The translations under genes were made by a program, and so were the position numbers. Positions 43,905 through 52,121 of a stretch of 64,000 bases of DNA are shown one piece after another. The notes under the pieces were generated by a model that worked only from the letters and a program-made list of their open reading frames with translations, had not been told where the DNA came from and ran no database searches. Source of the DNA: Actinomadura oligospora ATCC 43269 (lineage in GTDB: Bacteria > Actinomycetota > Actinomycetes > Streptosporangiales > Streptosporangiaceae); the NCBI RefSeq assembly GCF_000518265.1, contig NZ_KI912412.1:223165-287164 (forward strand), written 5' to 3'. The number at the start of each line of letters is the position of its first letter. Positions within the stretch are counted from its first letter, which is position 1.

Positions 43905-46568
43905 TTGGAGTGGTCCGAGTTCGCTCGGCGCCTGGGGCGTGAGCTGACGGCCCTGGAACGGGACACGATCCTGATCGTCCGGGAGCGTGAGGAGAGCCGC
44001 CACTACGTCCAGGCCATGCGGGAGCCGGACCGGCTCTACGCCGAGGCGGTCAGCAACAACTTCCTCGACGGTCCCCTGCTTCTCACCCTCGCGGACGAAG
44101 AGGTCATGAGCGACGCGGGCTGGCGTCCGCCGGCGGATCCCGGCATGGCCGGGCCGCGCAACTGGTGGACGGAGCTGCCCGCGTTCGCGACCGCGGCCGA
44201 CTACGCCCGGCTCGCCGAGGTCATGGTCACCGCGCTGCGCGACGTCCAGGCCGTCCGGCGGCCGTCCGACCTGGTGTACGAGTCGTTCCACCGGCACGGC
44301 ACCGGCCTGGTCGGGCTCCCGGACCTCGGCCTCGACTGCGCCGACCCGTCCCGCATCACCCGGACGCGCGCCGCCGACCCCCTGGCCGGATCCGGCCAGG
44401 CGGCCTTTCCGGAGCCGAACGTCCTGGCGGCCGAGCCCGGCGCGCTGCCGCCCGCGCTTCCCGACGCGAAGGGTCTGAGCGGGCCGGTTCCGAACGGATT
44501 CCCGGGTCATCCGTCGCAGCCGCAGGCTTCTGGAGGGCAGATGCCTCCCGGGGGCGACCTTCCGGGGCCGTCCATACAGGACATGCTGTCTGGTGCGGAG
44601 GGCGCGCCTTCGGGTGTGATGGACGAGATCGAGCCGCGTCTCGCCGAGGCCAAGGAGCGCGGCGACCACACGACCTACTTCGATCTGCTTCCTACCGCTG
44701 ACCTGGTCTTTCCCGACGCGCCCGGCGAGAGCACGCCGCCGACCATCAGCCTGGGGACGGGCACCTACATCACGGTCTTCACCTCTCCGGGCGCGCTCGC
44801 GCGGGTGTCGTCCCAGCCGACGCCGTTCCGCCGGACGTCGTTCGCCGACCTGTCGGCCAACTGGCCCGACCCGGCTTGGCAGCTCGCCATCAACCCCGGT
44901 CTCGCGAGCGAGATCCACCTGGACATCACGGCCGTCGCCCGGCTGGGCGCCGTCCCGCCCGGGTCCAGCACGCCGGTGCCGCCGCCGTCCGGCGGTGTGA
45001 GCGTCCCTCCGCCGATGGGCACGTCCCCGGCCGTGCCGGGAGGGCTGGCGGATCAGGACGACGCGCACACCCGGCACGACCTCCAGGCGGTCGGGCCCCA
45101 CGATCGACTCCGTGCGCCGGGCGCCCCGCTCGCGCCGGGTCAGGACGCGTCCCTGGGCGTCCCGGCGCAGTATGACGAGTTCGGCGCGCATGGCTCGCAG
45201 GGCGCGTACGCGGGGCAGGACCCGTCCGCGACGCCGCAGATGCCGGGCCTGCCTGTGCGGCACGACCAGCTCGGTTCGCCTGACGGGCAGCCACAGGCGA
45301 TTTCCTACGGAAACCCGGCGCAGCGCGACGAACGCGGTGTGCCTGGCCTGCCCGCGCCGCGTGACGGGTTCGGCTCGGGCGGTGCGCGGCCGGAGAGCGG
45401 CGCTCAGCGTGACGAGCTCGGAGCGCCTGGGGCGTTCGCGACCGGCGCTGGTGATGTGCCGGAGGGCACGTCCTCGCCGCTGGAGATGACACAGCACGAC
45501 GAACTGCCTGGCGTGGGCACACCGGGCATGCCCAGGCAGGACGACTCGTTCGCCACGCTGGACGCGCCGGGTGTTCCCGCGTTCGGCGACCCGCACGCGC
45601 TGCCTGGCTTCCCTGACCGGCAGGACTCGGTCGGCGCGCCGGACATGCCGGGACTCCCCGCCCAGGCCGACGCGTTCGGCGCGCCTGCGCGGCCTGACCG
45701 GCAGGGCGGGCCGGACGTGGCGGGCTTCCCGGGGCAGGGGGACGCGCACGCGGCGTCCGGTGTTCCCGGCCAGCAGGGTGCGCTGGGCGGGCCGGACCTG
45801 GCGGGTGCTCCTTCGCAGGGTGACGCGTTCGCGACGGCCGGGGGGCCAGGACAGCCGGGCTCGCTCGGCGCGCCGGATGGGGCGGGCCTTCCGGCGTACG
45901 GTGGCCCGCTCGGGGTGCCCGGTGTCCCTGAGCAGCAGGACTCGTTCGGTGCTCCGGACGCGACGGGTGTTCCCACATCGGGTGACCCGTTCGCGGCGGC
46001 GGATGTTCCCGGGCAGCAGGATGTGGACGTGACCGGCCGTCCGGCACAGGGCGACGGGCTTGCCGCGCCCGCTGCGCCTGGGCAGCCTGACTCGGTCGGC
46101 GCGGCGGGTGTCCCTGCACAGAACGACGCGCTCGAGCCGGCGGACGCTCGCGTTCCTGAGCAGGAGAACGCGTTCGGGGTCTCCGTGGACCCGGAGCAGA
46201 GGGCGTTCGTGAGGTCGCGGGTCGCGGATCTGCGGGACGCGTTCGCCGGGGCGGGAGCCGGACGGCGCGACTCGGCGACGGCGGGAGGGCTCCGGGAGTT
46301 CGACACGTCCGGGATGCCGATCCTGCCGGGGCTCGAGGCGCACGGGACGGCGGCGATGCCCGCGGCGGCCCCGGTGCCGGTGCCGGACGGCGGGTACGCG
46401 ACGGCGGCACCGGCTGCGCACGCGACCGTCCTGCGGGTTCCGCACGGGACGGCGCTCCTGGAGGTGGACGGGACCGGGGAGGGGACGCCCGTGGCGGTCT
46501 ACGACGCCATCGGAAGCGTCTGGACTCCGGTGCGGGCGGACGCGCTGCCGGGGCAGCGGGGCGAATAG
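43905..46568 (+). CDS. SseB-domain protein with long degenerate repeat linker
   Basis: About 887 residues. TTG 43905 was chosen because it aligns with the start of the next gene (LEWSEFARRL / VDWSDFADRL) and lies 8 bp after AGGGAG; GTG 43896 is also possible. Domain A (~1-140) holds DTILIVREREESRHYVQAM and NWWTELPAFAT and may be a TY-Chap-like (Tir-chaperone/YbjN) domain. Domain B (~210-345) is SseB-like, with TYITVFTSPGAL and FADLSANWPDPAWQLAINPGLASEIHLD. Then ~400 residues of degenerate Gly/Pro/Gln/Asp repeats. The last ~45 residues match the end of the next protein (LRVPHGTALLEVD...TPVAVYDAIGSVW). No membrane segment. Function unknown. Confidence 0.78.
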   Translation: MEWSEFARRLGRELTALERDTILIVREREESRHYVQAMREPDRLYAEAVSNNFLDGPLLLTLADEEVMSDAGWRPPADPGMAGPRNWWTELPAFATAADYARLAEVMVTALRDVQAVRRPSDLVYESFHRHGTGLVGLPDLGLDCADPSRITRTRAADPLAGSGQAAFPEPNVLAAEPGALPPALPDAKGLSGPVPNGFPGHPSQPQASGGQMPPGGDLPGPSIQDMLSGAEGAPSGVMDEIEPRLAEAKERGDHTTYFDLLPTADLVFPDAPGESTPPTISLGTGTYITVFTSPGALARVSSQPTPFRRTSFADLSANWPDPAWQLAINPGLASEIHLDITAVARLGAVPPGSSTPVPPPSGGVSVPPPMGTSPAVPGGLADQDDAHTRHDLQAVGPHDRLRAPGAPLAPGQDASLGVPAQYDEFGAHGSQGAYAGQDPSATPQMPGLPVRHDQLGSPDGQPQAISYGNPAQRDERGVPGLPAPRDGFGSGGARPESGAQRDELGAPGAFATGAGDVPEGTSSPLEMTQHDELPGVGTPGMPRQDDSFATLDAPGVPAFGDPHALPGFPDRQDSVGAPDMPGLPAQADAFGAPARPDRQGGPDVAGFPGQGDAHAASGVPGQQGALGGPDLAGAPSQGDAFATAGGPGQPGSLGAPDGAGLPAYGGPLGVPGVPEQQDSFGAPDATGVPTSGDPFAAADVPGQQDVDVTGRPAQGDGLAAPAAPGQPDSVGAAGVPAQNDALEPADARVPEQENAFGVSVDPEQRAFVRSRVADLRDAFAGAGAGRRDSATAGGLREFDTSGMPILPGLEAHGTAAMPAAAPVPVPDGGYATAAPAAHATVLRVPHGTALLEVDGTGEGTPVAVYDAIGSVWTPVRADALPGQRGE
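45050..46190 (+). repeat. Degenerate tandem repeats inside the SseB-domain gene
   Basis: Roughly 18-20 residue units around the theme DxFGAPDxxGVPxxxD (for example GVPEQQDSFGAPDATGVP and GLPAQADAFGAPA), about twenty in a row. Codons vary, so the repeats are old at DNA level but held in protein composition. Confidence 0.8.
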
Positions 46569-46630
46569 GCACTGGTGGGGAGGGGGCGCTACGGTCGTCT
46601 CCCGACCCGCGGACGTGAAGGCTGGACCGA

Positions 46631-48436
46631 GTGGACTGGAGCGACTTCGCCGACCGGCTGGCCGCCGAGCTGGTGCGGCTGCCGGACCGCGCGTTCCTGA
46701 TCGTGCAGGGGCCGACCGGGCTGCCCTACACGCAGGTGCTGCGCGCGGACCGTGCCCTGCACGCGGAGGCGGTCGGTGACGCGTTCCTGCCCGTGCCGTT
46801 GACGGCCCGGCAGGAGCGGAAGCTGTCCGGGCACGGGTGGAACGAGCCCGACGACGAGGAACGGCTCAACTGGTGGATCCAGGTGGAGGCCCCCGAGGCG
46901 ACGCGTCCGCGTCCGTGCGGTGATCTCGCGAAGCGGATGACCGGGGCGCTGCGGGAGGCGTACGGCGTGCGGTCGCCGCGCGAGCTGGTGTACCAGGCCG
47001 GGATGACGGGTCCGGACGGCGGGACGCCGCTGGCGCTGCCCGCACTCGGGATCCCGTCCGCCGTTCCGGACGCCGAGTACGCCCCGACGACGGGCGCGCT
47101 GAGCGGCGAGGCCGAGGCGGAGCGCGCCCTGACGGTCGCCCGCGAGCGCGGTGACCAGGAGGGGTACCTGGAGCTGCTCGCCCGCACGACCCTGTACCTG
47201 CCCACTCCCGGTTCGGACGGCGAGGGGGGACGGCACTTCGCGACCGCGCAGTTCGGCGGCGGGACGTTCGTGCTGGCCTTCACCTCCCCCGAGGCGATGG
47301 ACCGCTCCCTGCGCGGACAGGCCGTCCACCACCAGACCTCGACGGTGGGCGATCTGGTGCGGGACTGGCCGCATCCCGACTGGCGGCTCGCGGTGAATCC
47401 CGGTCTGCCCAGCGCGTCCTACCTGGACACGCACATGCTCTCCAGCGCGCCGAACCAGCCCCTCGCGCCCTCGCCCGTCCCTCCTGGTCTCGTCCCGCCT
47501 GGTCCTGTTCCGTCTGGTCCTGTTCCGCCCGCGTCGGGTCGTGCGGGGTCTGCCGGTGGGGTGATGCCGCCTGATCCGTCCGACAAGCATGTGGCCGGAC
47601 GGTCGCGTGCGGCGGCGTCCGCGCCTCAGGTGACGCGGCTGGAGCGCCTTCCGCAGACGACGCGTCCGGACGCCGGTCCGCAGGCGACGCGGCCCGATTC
47701 CGTTCCGGCGCCGACGGTGTTCATGGTGCAGAAGGTGGTGCGGCCCGAGCACGTCACCCACTACCTCGACGGCGGATACGACCTGGTCGCCGGGTATGTG
47801 CACAAGCTTCAGGACGTGGCCGACCTGACCCGGCCGGAGGGGATCGTCCGGGCCCTCGGGCTGGACCAACCCGGATCGCCGTTCGAGGCGGGCATGGACG
47901 AGATGCACGTGATCCGCTGGCCCGCGGTGAAGCCCGCGCTGTTCCGGAGCGCGCCGGGCGAGGGTTCGTCCGTGCCCGGGTTCAAGGTGGAGAGCCAGCG
48001 CCTGCCGCATGGCGCGGAGATGCACCGGCTCGCGCGCGAAGGCCGTCCGACGCTCGTCGCCGTGTATGACGCCGACCTGCGTCGCTGGCGGATCCGCCTG
48101 GCGACCGCGCGCGGCGCCGACAAGCCCCGCACGCCCCGGTCCGCGCGCCGCGCCGACTCCTCGGGCGCGCGGAAGAGCCGGACGCCGACGACGATGTTCG
48201 CGGGTCCCGCGACGTCCTCGGACGCCTCGTCCGGCGCGCGGCGTGGGCTCGCGCCGTCCGCCTCGGGTGGGTCGACTGGGCGCGGGGCTGCGGAGGCTTC
48301 GGACGGAGTGGGTGAGTCCGGTCCTCGGGGTGCGGCATCGGGTGGCCAGGCGGGCGTGGAGTCAGGGACTCGACCGTCCGAGACCCGGCCCGACGCGCCT
48401 CGGGGACGGCACGCGCGCGGTGGGGGTTGGGAATGA
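46631..48436 (+). CDS. SseB-domain protein, paralogue with extra C-terminal domain
   Basis: 601 residues from GTG 46631. Domain A (~1-140: DWSDFADRLAAELVRL, LNWWIQVEAPEAT) and SseB-like domain B (~155-275: GTFVLAFTSPEAM, VGDLVRDWPHPDWRLAVNPGLPSASYLD) match the protein upstream. After a Pro-rich linker comes a separate C-terminal domain (~355-490) with VTHYLDGGYDLVAGYVHKLQDVADLTRPEGIVRALGL and SPFEAGMDEMHVIRWPAVKPALF, ending with the shared VESQRLPHGAEMHRLAREGRPTLVAVYDADLRRWRI. I cannot name this domain. A basic Arg/Ser/Gly tail follows. It begins 63 bp after its paralogue, and its stop overlaps the next start. Confidence 0.8.
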   Translation: MDWSDFADRLAAELVRLPDRAFLIVQGPTGLPYTQVLRADRALHAEAVGDAFLPVPLTARQERKLSGHGWNEPDDEERLNWWIQVEAPEATRPRPCGDLAKRMTGALREAYGVRSPRELVYQAGMTGPDGGTPLALPALGIPSAVPDAEYAPTTGALSGEAEAERALTVARERGDQEGYLELLARTTLYLPTPGSDGEGGRHFATAQFGGGTFVLAFTSPEAMDRSLRGQAVHHQTSTVGDLVRDWPHPDWRLAVNPGLPSASYLDTHMLSSAPNQPLAPSPVPPGLVPPGPVPSGPVPPASGRAGSAGGVMPPDPSDKHVAGRSRAAASAPQVTRLERLPQTTRPDAGPQATRPDSVPAPTVFMVQKVVRPEHVTHYLDGGYDLVAGYVHKLQDVADLTRPEGIVRALGLDQPGSPFEAGMDEMHVIRWPAVKPALFRSAPGEGSSVPGFKVESQRLPHGAEMHRLAREGRPTLVAVYDADLRRWRIRLATARGADKPRTPRSARRADSSGARKSRTPTTMFAGPATSSDASSGARRGLAPSASGGSTGRGAAEASDGVGESGPRGAASGGQAGVESGTRPSETRPDAPRGRHARGGGWE

Positions 48437-48801
48437 GCGTCCGGCACGGATATGTCGCGGACTGGCGGGGCGAGGAGTACGAGGCGAGCCCGGACGGGGA
48501 CGACGTCCGGCTGTACCGGGCGCGTCCGGCCGAGGGGTTCGAGGAGATCACGTCGGACCGGTACGTCCGGGTCGTTCCCGCGGACGAGGTGACCCGGCTC
48601 GCGTACGTGAGCACGCGCTGCACGTGGCGCGGGGAGCCGTTCGCGGTGCTGGGCGAACATGAGGGCTGGTTGCGGGTGGAGTACGCCGGCGACCGCGCGC
48701 CCGTCGCGGAGCGGCTCGGGCTGGAGTTCTTCGACCGGGGCGTGTACCAGGCGTGGGCGCCGCGCGGCGAGGTGACCGGGCTCGCCGAGAAGGCGGTCTG
48801 A
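48433..48801 (+). CDS. Hypothetical protein coupled to the SseB-domain genes
   Basis: 122 residues from ATG 48433, overlapping the previous stop (ATGA). Beta-rich with many aromatic and acidic residues (GYVADWRGEEYEASPDGDDVRLYRARPAEGFEEI, CTWRGEPFAVLGEHEGWLRVEYAGDRAPVAERLGLEFFDRGVYQAWAPRGEV). No signal peptide. The two halves (each near W-R-G-E and a Tyr/Trp-rich strand) could be two small barrel domains. I do not know the family. Its coupling to the SseB-domain genes suggests a partner role. Confidence 0.72.
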   Translation: MSVRHGYVADWRGEEYEASPDGDDVRLYRARPAEGFEEITSDRYVRVVPADEVTRLAYVSTRCTWRGEPFAVLGEHEGWLRVEYAGDRAPVAERLGLEFFDRGVYQAWAPRGEVTGLAEKAV

Positions 48802-48831
48802 ACCGCGTCCCGCGGTGGTACATCTCTTGCC

Positions 48832-49584
48832 ATGCCGGTGATGGACATCAACGCCGACCTCGGTGAGGGGTTCGGCGTCTGGGAGCTCGGCGACGACCTC
48901 GCCCTGCTGGACGTGATCACGAGCGCGAACGTGGCCTGCGGGTTCCACGCGGGCGATCCGCTGATCATGCGGCGGGTGTGCGCGGCGGCGGTCGGGCGCG
49001 GGGTCGCGATCGGGGCCCAGGTCTCGTACCGCGATCTCGCGGGGTTCGGGCGGCGCGAGATGGACGTCGCGCCCGAGGAGCTGACCGCCGAGGTGCTGTA
49101 CCAGGTCGCCGCGCTGGACGGGATCGCGCGCGCGGAGGGCGGACGGGTCCGGTATGTGAAGCCGCACGGCGCGCTCTACAACCGGCTGGCCCGCGATCCC
49201 GCGCAGGCGCGCGCGGTCGCCGACGCGGTGCGCGCGTACGACACGACATTGCCGCTCCTCACGCTGCCGGGCTCGGCGTTGTACGAGGTCGCGGACGGTT
49301 TGACGGTCGTCGAGGAGTGTTTCGCCGACCGCGCGTACACGCCGGAGGGGCGGCTCGTGTCGCGGCGGGAGCCGGGCGCGGTCGTCCACGATCCGGAACA
49401 GGTGGCCGGACGGGCCGTCCGGATGGCGACGGAGGGGCGCGTCACGGCCGTGGACGGGTCGGAGGTGTCCCTCGCGCCGCGCTCGATGTGCGTGCACGGC
49501 GACACACCCGGCGCCGTGGAGCTGGCACGGGCCGTCCGGGGCGCGCTGAAGGACGCCGAAGTGCGCCTGGAGCCGTTCGCGTGA
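48832..49584 (+). CDS. pxpA: 5-oxoprolinase subunit PxpA (LamB/YcsF family)
   Basis: 250 residues. LamB/YcsF landmarks: MDINADLGEGFG near the start, SANVACGFHAGDP, GAQVSYRDLAGFGRREMD, VKPHGALYN and CVHGDTPGA at the end. With PxpB and PxpC encoded next it opens 5-oxoproline (pyroglutamate) with ATP to give glutamate, clearing a spontaneous glutamine breakdown product. The gene order pxpA-pxpB-pxpC with tight spacing is that of bacterial operons. Start ATG 48832; the in-frame ATG at 48841 is possible. Confidence 0.93.
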   Translation: MPVMDINADLGEGFGVWELGDDLALLDVITSANVACGFHAGDPLIMRRVCAAAVGRGVAIGAQVSYRDLAGFGRREMDVAPEELTAEVLYQVAALDGIARAEGGRVRYVKPHGALYNRLARDPAQARAVADAVRAYDTTLPLLTLPGSALYEVADGLTVVEECFADRAYTPEGRLVSRREPGAVVHDPEQVAGRAVRMATEGRVTAVDGSEVSLAPRSMCVHGDTPGAVELARAVRGALKDAEVRLEPFA

Positions 49585-49600
49585 GGACGGAGGTGGTGGT

Positions 49601-50221
49601 GTGAGGACGGTCAGGCGGGCCGGGGACGGTGGGCTGCTCGTCGAGACGGCGGACCTGGACGACGCGCACCGGCTGCACCGGGCGCTGCGGGACGCGGCGT
49701 TCCCCGGTGTCACCGACATCGTCCCTGGTGAGCGGACGGTTCTGCTGGTCGCCGAGCCGGACGCCTGCGACCTGGACCGGCTCGCCGCGCGCGTCGCGAC
49801 GCTGGAGGCGACCGCGGCCGAGGCCGAGGACGCGCCGCCGGTCGAGATCCCGGTGCGGTACGACGGCGAGGACCTGGGCGAGGTCGCGGAGCTGACCGGG
49901 CTGTCCGTCCGGGAGGTGGTCGAGCGGCACGCCGCCACCGAGTATTCGGTGGCCTACCTGGGCTTCTCCCCCGGTTTCGGGTACCTGACCGGTCTGGACG
50001 AGGCGTTGCGGGTTTCGCGGCGGGCGTCCCCGCGGACGTCCGTCCCCACAGGATCGGTGGCGATCGCCGGTCCGTACACGGCGGTGTATCCGTCGCCGTC
50101 GCCGGGTGGGTGGCGTCTGCTCGGGCACACGGATCTCACGATGTGGGACGTCCAGCGCGATCCGCCGTCTTTGCTGCGTCCGGGGCTGCGCGTCCGGTTC
50201 GTCCCGGAGTGGACGCGGTGA
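49601..50221 (+). CDS. pxpB: 5-oxoprolinase subunit PxpB (KipI-like)
   Basis: 206 residues from GTG 49601. PxpB/KipI family landmarks: VEIPVRYDGEDLGEVAELTGLSVREVVERHA, YLGFSPGFGYLTGL, and SVAIAGPYTAVYPSPSPGGWRLLGHTDLTMWD. Cyclophilin-like barrel that pairs with PxpC to form the ATP-dependent part of the complex. The stop overlaps the pxpC start (GTGA). Confidence 0.93.
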   Translation: MRTVRRAGDGGLLVETADLDDAHRLHRALRDAAFPGVTDIVPGERTVLLVAEPDACDLDRLAARVATLEATAAEAEDAPPVEIPVRYDGEDLGEVAELTGLSVREVVERHAATEYSVAYLGFSPGFGYLTGLDEALRVSRRASPRTSVPTGSVAIAGPYTAVYPSPSPGGWRLLGHTDLTMWDVQRDPPSLLRPGLRVRFVPEWTR

Positions 50222-51063
50222 TCGAGGTCGTCCGCCCGGGGCCTCTGGCGACCGTCCAGGACCTGGGCCGTCCCGGATACGCGCACCTCGGCGTCCCGCG
50301 TTCGGGCGCGGCCGACGCGCCGTCGCTGCGCCTGGCGAACCGCCTCGTCGGCAACCCCGAGGGCGCTGCGGGCGTCGAGTTCACGCTGGGCGGCGCGTCC
50401 CTGCTCTTCCACTCCCCCGCCTGGATCTCGGTCACGGGCGCTCCCCTGGACCTCCGTCTGGACGACCGTCCCCAGGGGATGAACGCCCCCGTCCGCGTCC
50501 CGGAGGGCGGCACCCTCCACCTGGGCGTCCCGCCTCGCGGCCTGCGCAGCTACCTGGCCGTCCGAGGGGGGTTGACCTGCGAGAAGACCCTGGGAAGCCG
50601 GTCCACCGACCTGCTCTCCCATCTGGGCCCGCCCGCCCTCGCTCCCGGTACGCGCCTCCCCTTCGGACGAGCCGACGGCCCGATGAGCGTGGACCTCGCG
50701 CCCGTCGCCCCCCTGCCGGGCGCCCCGGTCCTCCGCGTCCTCCCTGGGCCGCGCGACGACTGGTTCGCCCGGGACGCCCTGACCGTCCTCACGTCGAACC
50801 CGTACACGGTCACTCCGACCGGAAACCGCGTCGGCGTCCGCCTCGAAGGCCCCGCCCTCGTGCGCGCACGCGAAGGCGAATTGGCGAGCGAGGGCATGGT
50901 CACCGGCGCCCTCCAAGTGCCCCCGAACGGCAACCCGATCCTCTTCCTCACCGACCACCCCACGACAGGCGGCTACCCGGTCATCGCCGTCGTCCGCCAC
51001 CAGGACCTCCCCCTGGCCGCCCAACTCCGCCCCGGCGACAACCTCCGCTTCCACCTCAGCTGA
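50218..51063 (+). CDS. pxpC: 5-oxoprolinase subunit PxpC (biotin-dependent carboxylase-like)
   Basis: 281 residues from GTG 50218, overlapping pxpB. Begins VIEVVRPGPLATVQDLGRPGYAHLGVPRSGAAD, the usual N-terminus, with LANRLVGNPEGAAGVEFTLGG, the SYLAVRGGL strand and GYPVIAVVRHQDLPLAAQLRPGD near the end. Together with PxpB it makes the heteromer that phosphorylates 5-oxoproline. The gene's last 8 bp overlap the end of the convergent AlkZ-like gene. Confidence 0.93.
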   Translation: MIEVVRPGPLATVQDLGRPGYAHLGVPRSGAADAPSLRLANRLVGNPEGAAGVEFTLGGASLLFHSPAWISVTGAPLDLRLDDRPQGMNAPVRVPEGGTLHLGVPPRGLRSYLAVRGGLTCEKTLGSRSTDLLSHLGPPALAPGTRLPFGRADGPMSVDLAPVAPLPGAPVLRVLPGPRDDWFARDALTVLTSNPYTVTPTGNRVGVRLEGPALVRAREGELASEGMVTGALQVPPNGNPILFLTDHPTTGGYPVIAVVRHQDLPLAAQLRPGDNLRFHLS

Positions 51064-52111
51064 GCAGGGCGCGGATGCGGGTGAGTTCGGGGGTGAGGGT
51101 GGTGGGTGGGAGGGGTTCGAAGAGGGTGGGGGTGGAGTCGGGGGTCGTGGGGTCCCAGGTTCCGGCGACGTGTCCCTTGTGGAGGACGACGGAGGAGATC
51201 CAGCCTGCGGTGCGGCTGACGTCGGGGCGGTGGGCGGGTGGGACGAGGTGGGGAGAGCCGGTGCCGCCCGCGAGGATGTACTGGTCGAAGGGGCCGAGCA
51301 GGCGGACGGACGTGGACGGCGGGGTGGCGATGAGGTCGTCCAGGTGTTCGGGGAGGACGGACATCGGGGTGCCCTCGACGTCGACCTGGGCGAGGTCGGC
51401 GGCGTCGAACCAGGCGCGGACGTCCTTCTTGCGGCTGGCCTTGCGCAGGAGCCAGTTGTCGAAGGTGTCGGGGGTGGCGGGGCCGTGGGCGCCCAGGAAG
51501 GCCCGCAGGACGGTCCGGGCGGCGTCCTCGACGGGCGGGAGGGACGTCCAGGGCGGGCGGGTGAAGGTGACGCGGGCGCCCCGGGACGGGCCGTGGCAGA
51601 GGACGCCCTGCCAGGCGAGCGGTTTGAGCAGCATGCCCCAGCCTGAGCCGAGGAGCTCGGCGAGGTGGGTGGAGCCGGTCTCCTCGACGATCGCGGTCGT
51701 GAGTTCCTCGCGGGTGAGGGGCGTGCCGTCGGCGAGGGCGGTCCGGGCGGCCTCGGCGAGCGCCTCGACGTCGCCCGGGGTGGCGCCGAAGTTCTTCTGC
51801 CAGCTCTTCTTCTCCCAGCTGCGGGCCGCGGCGCAGAGGGCGAGGTGGGCGGGGGCGTCGTCGGCGGGCAGCAGGTGCAGGGTGCCGCGCATCGCCCAGG
51901 TCTTGACCAGGGAGCCGTCGGCGACCGCGGCGGCGACGCCTCGCGGGCTCTTCTGGCGGACGCGGACGGCGAGGTCGGCCGCCGACATCACCTGGGCCTG
52001 GACGCCCGCCAGCCGGCGGGCGATCTCGACGGCGGACGCGTCCGCCACGGTCTCGATGTGCTGGCGGCGCATGCGCCAGGCGAGGGCTTGCGCCCAGGTC
52101 ACGGTCTCCAT
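51056..52111 (-). CDS. Winged-helix DNA-binding protein, AlkZ/YcaQ-like DNA glycosylase
   Basis: 351 residues. This is the HTH_42 fold: tandem winged helices with the motif LAGVQAQVMSAADLAVRVR. The QxQ pair (Gln38, Gln40) is the catalytic signature of the AlkZ family, which excises bulky or cross-linked bases such as azinomycin adducts. Conserved text also includes VKTWAMRGTLHLLPADDAPAHLAL, WGMLLKPLAWQGVLCHGP and LGPFDQYILAG. AlkZ proteins are often self-resistance enzymes in producers, but the QAQ subgroup may be housekeeping; here there is no biosynthetic cluster beside it. The double AAA+ ATPase gene ends 10 bp upstream on the same strand. Confidence 0.88.
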   Translation of the reverse strand: METVTWAQALAWRMRRQHIETVADASAVEIARRLAGVQAQVMSAADLAVRVRQKSPRGVAAAVADGSLVKTWAMRGTLHLLPADDAPAHLALCAAARSWEKKSWQKNFGATPGDVEALAEAARTALADGTPLTREELTTAIVEETGSTHLAELLGSGWGMLLKPLAWQGVLCHGPSRGARVTFTRPPWTSLPPVEDAARTVLRAFLGAHGPATPDTFDNWLLRKASRKKDVRAWFDAADLAQVDVEGTPMSVLPEHLDDLIATPPSTSVRLLGPFDQYILAGGTGSPHLVPPAHRPDVSRTAGWISSVVLHKGHVAGTWDPTTPDSTPTLFEPLPPTTLTPELTRIRALLS

Positions 52112-52121
52112 ACGGACGATC

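Noticed and set aside
43447..43942. Short plus-strand frames in the gap before the SseB-domain genes
   Set aside because: Arg/Gly/Trp-rich text without ribosome binding sites; typical of GC-rich non-coding DNA.
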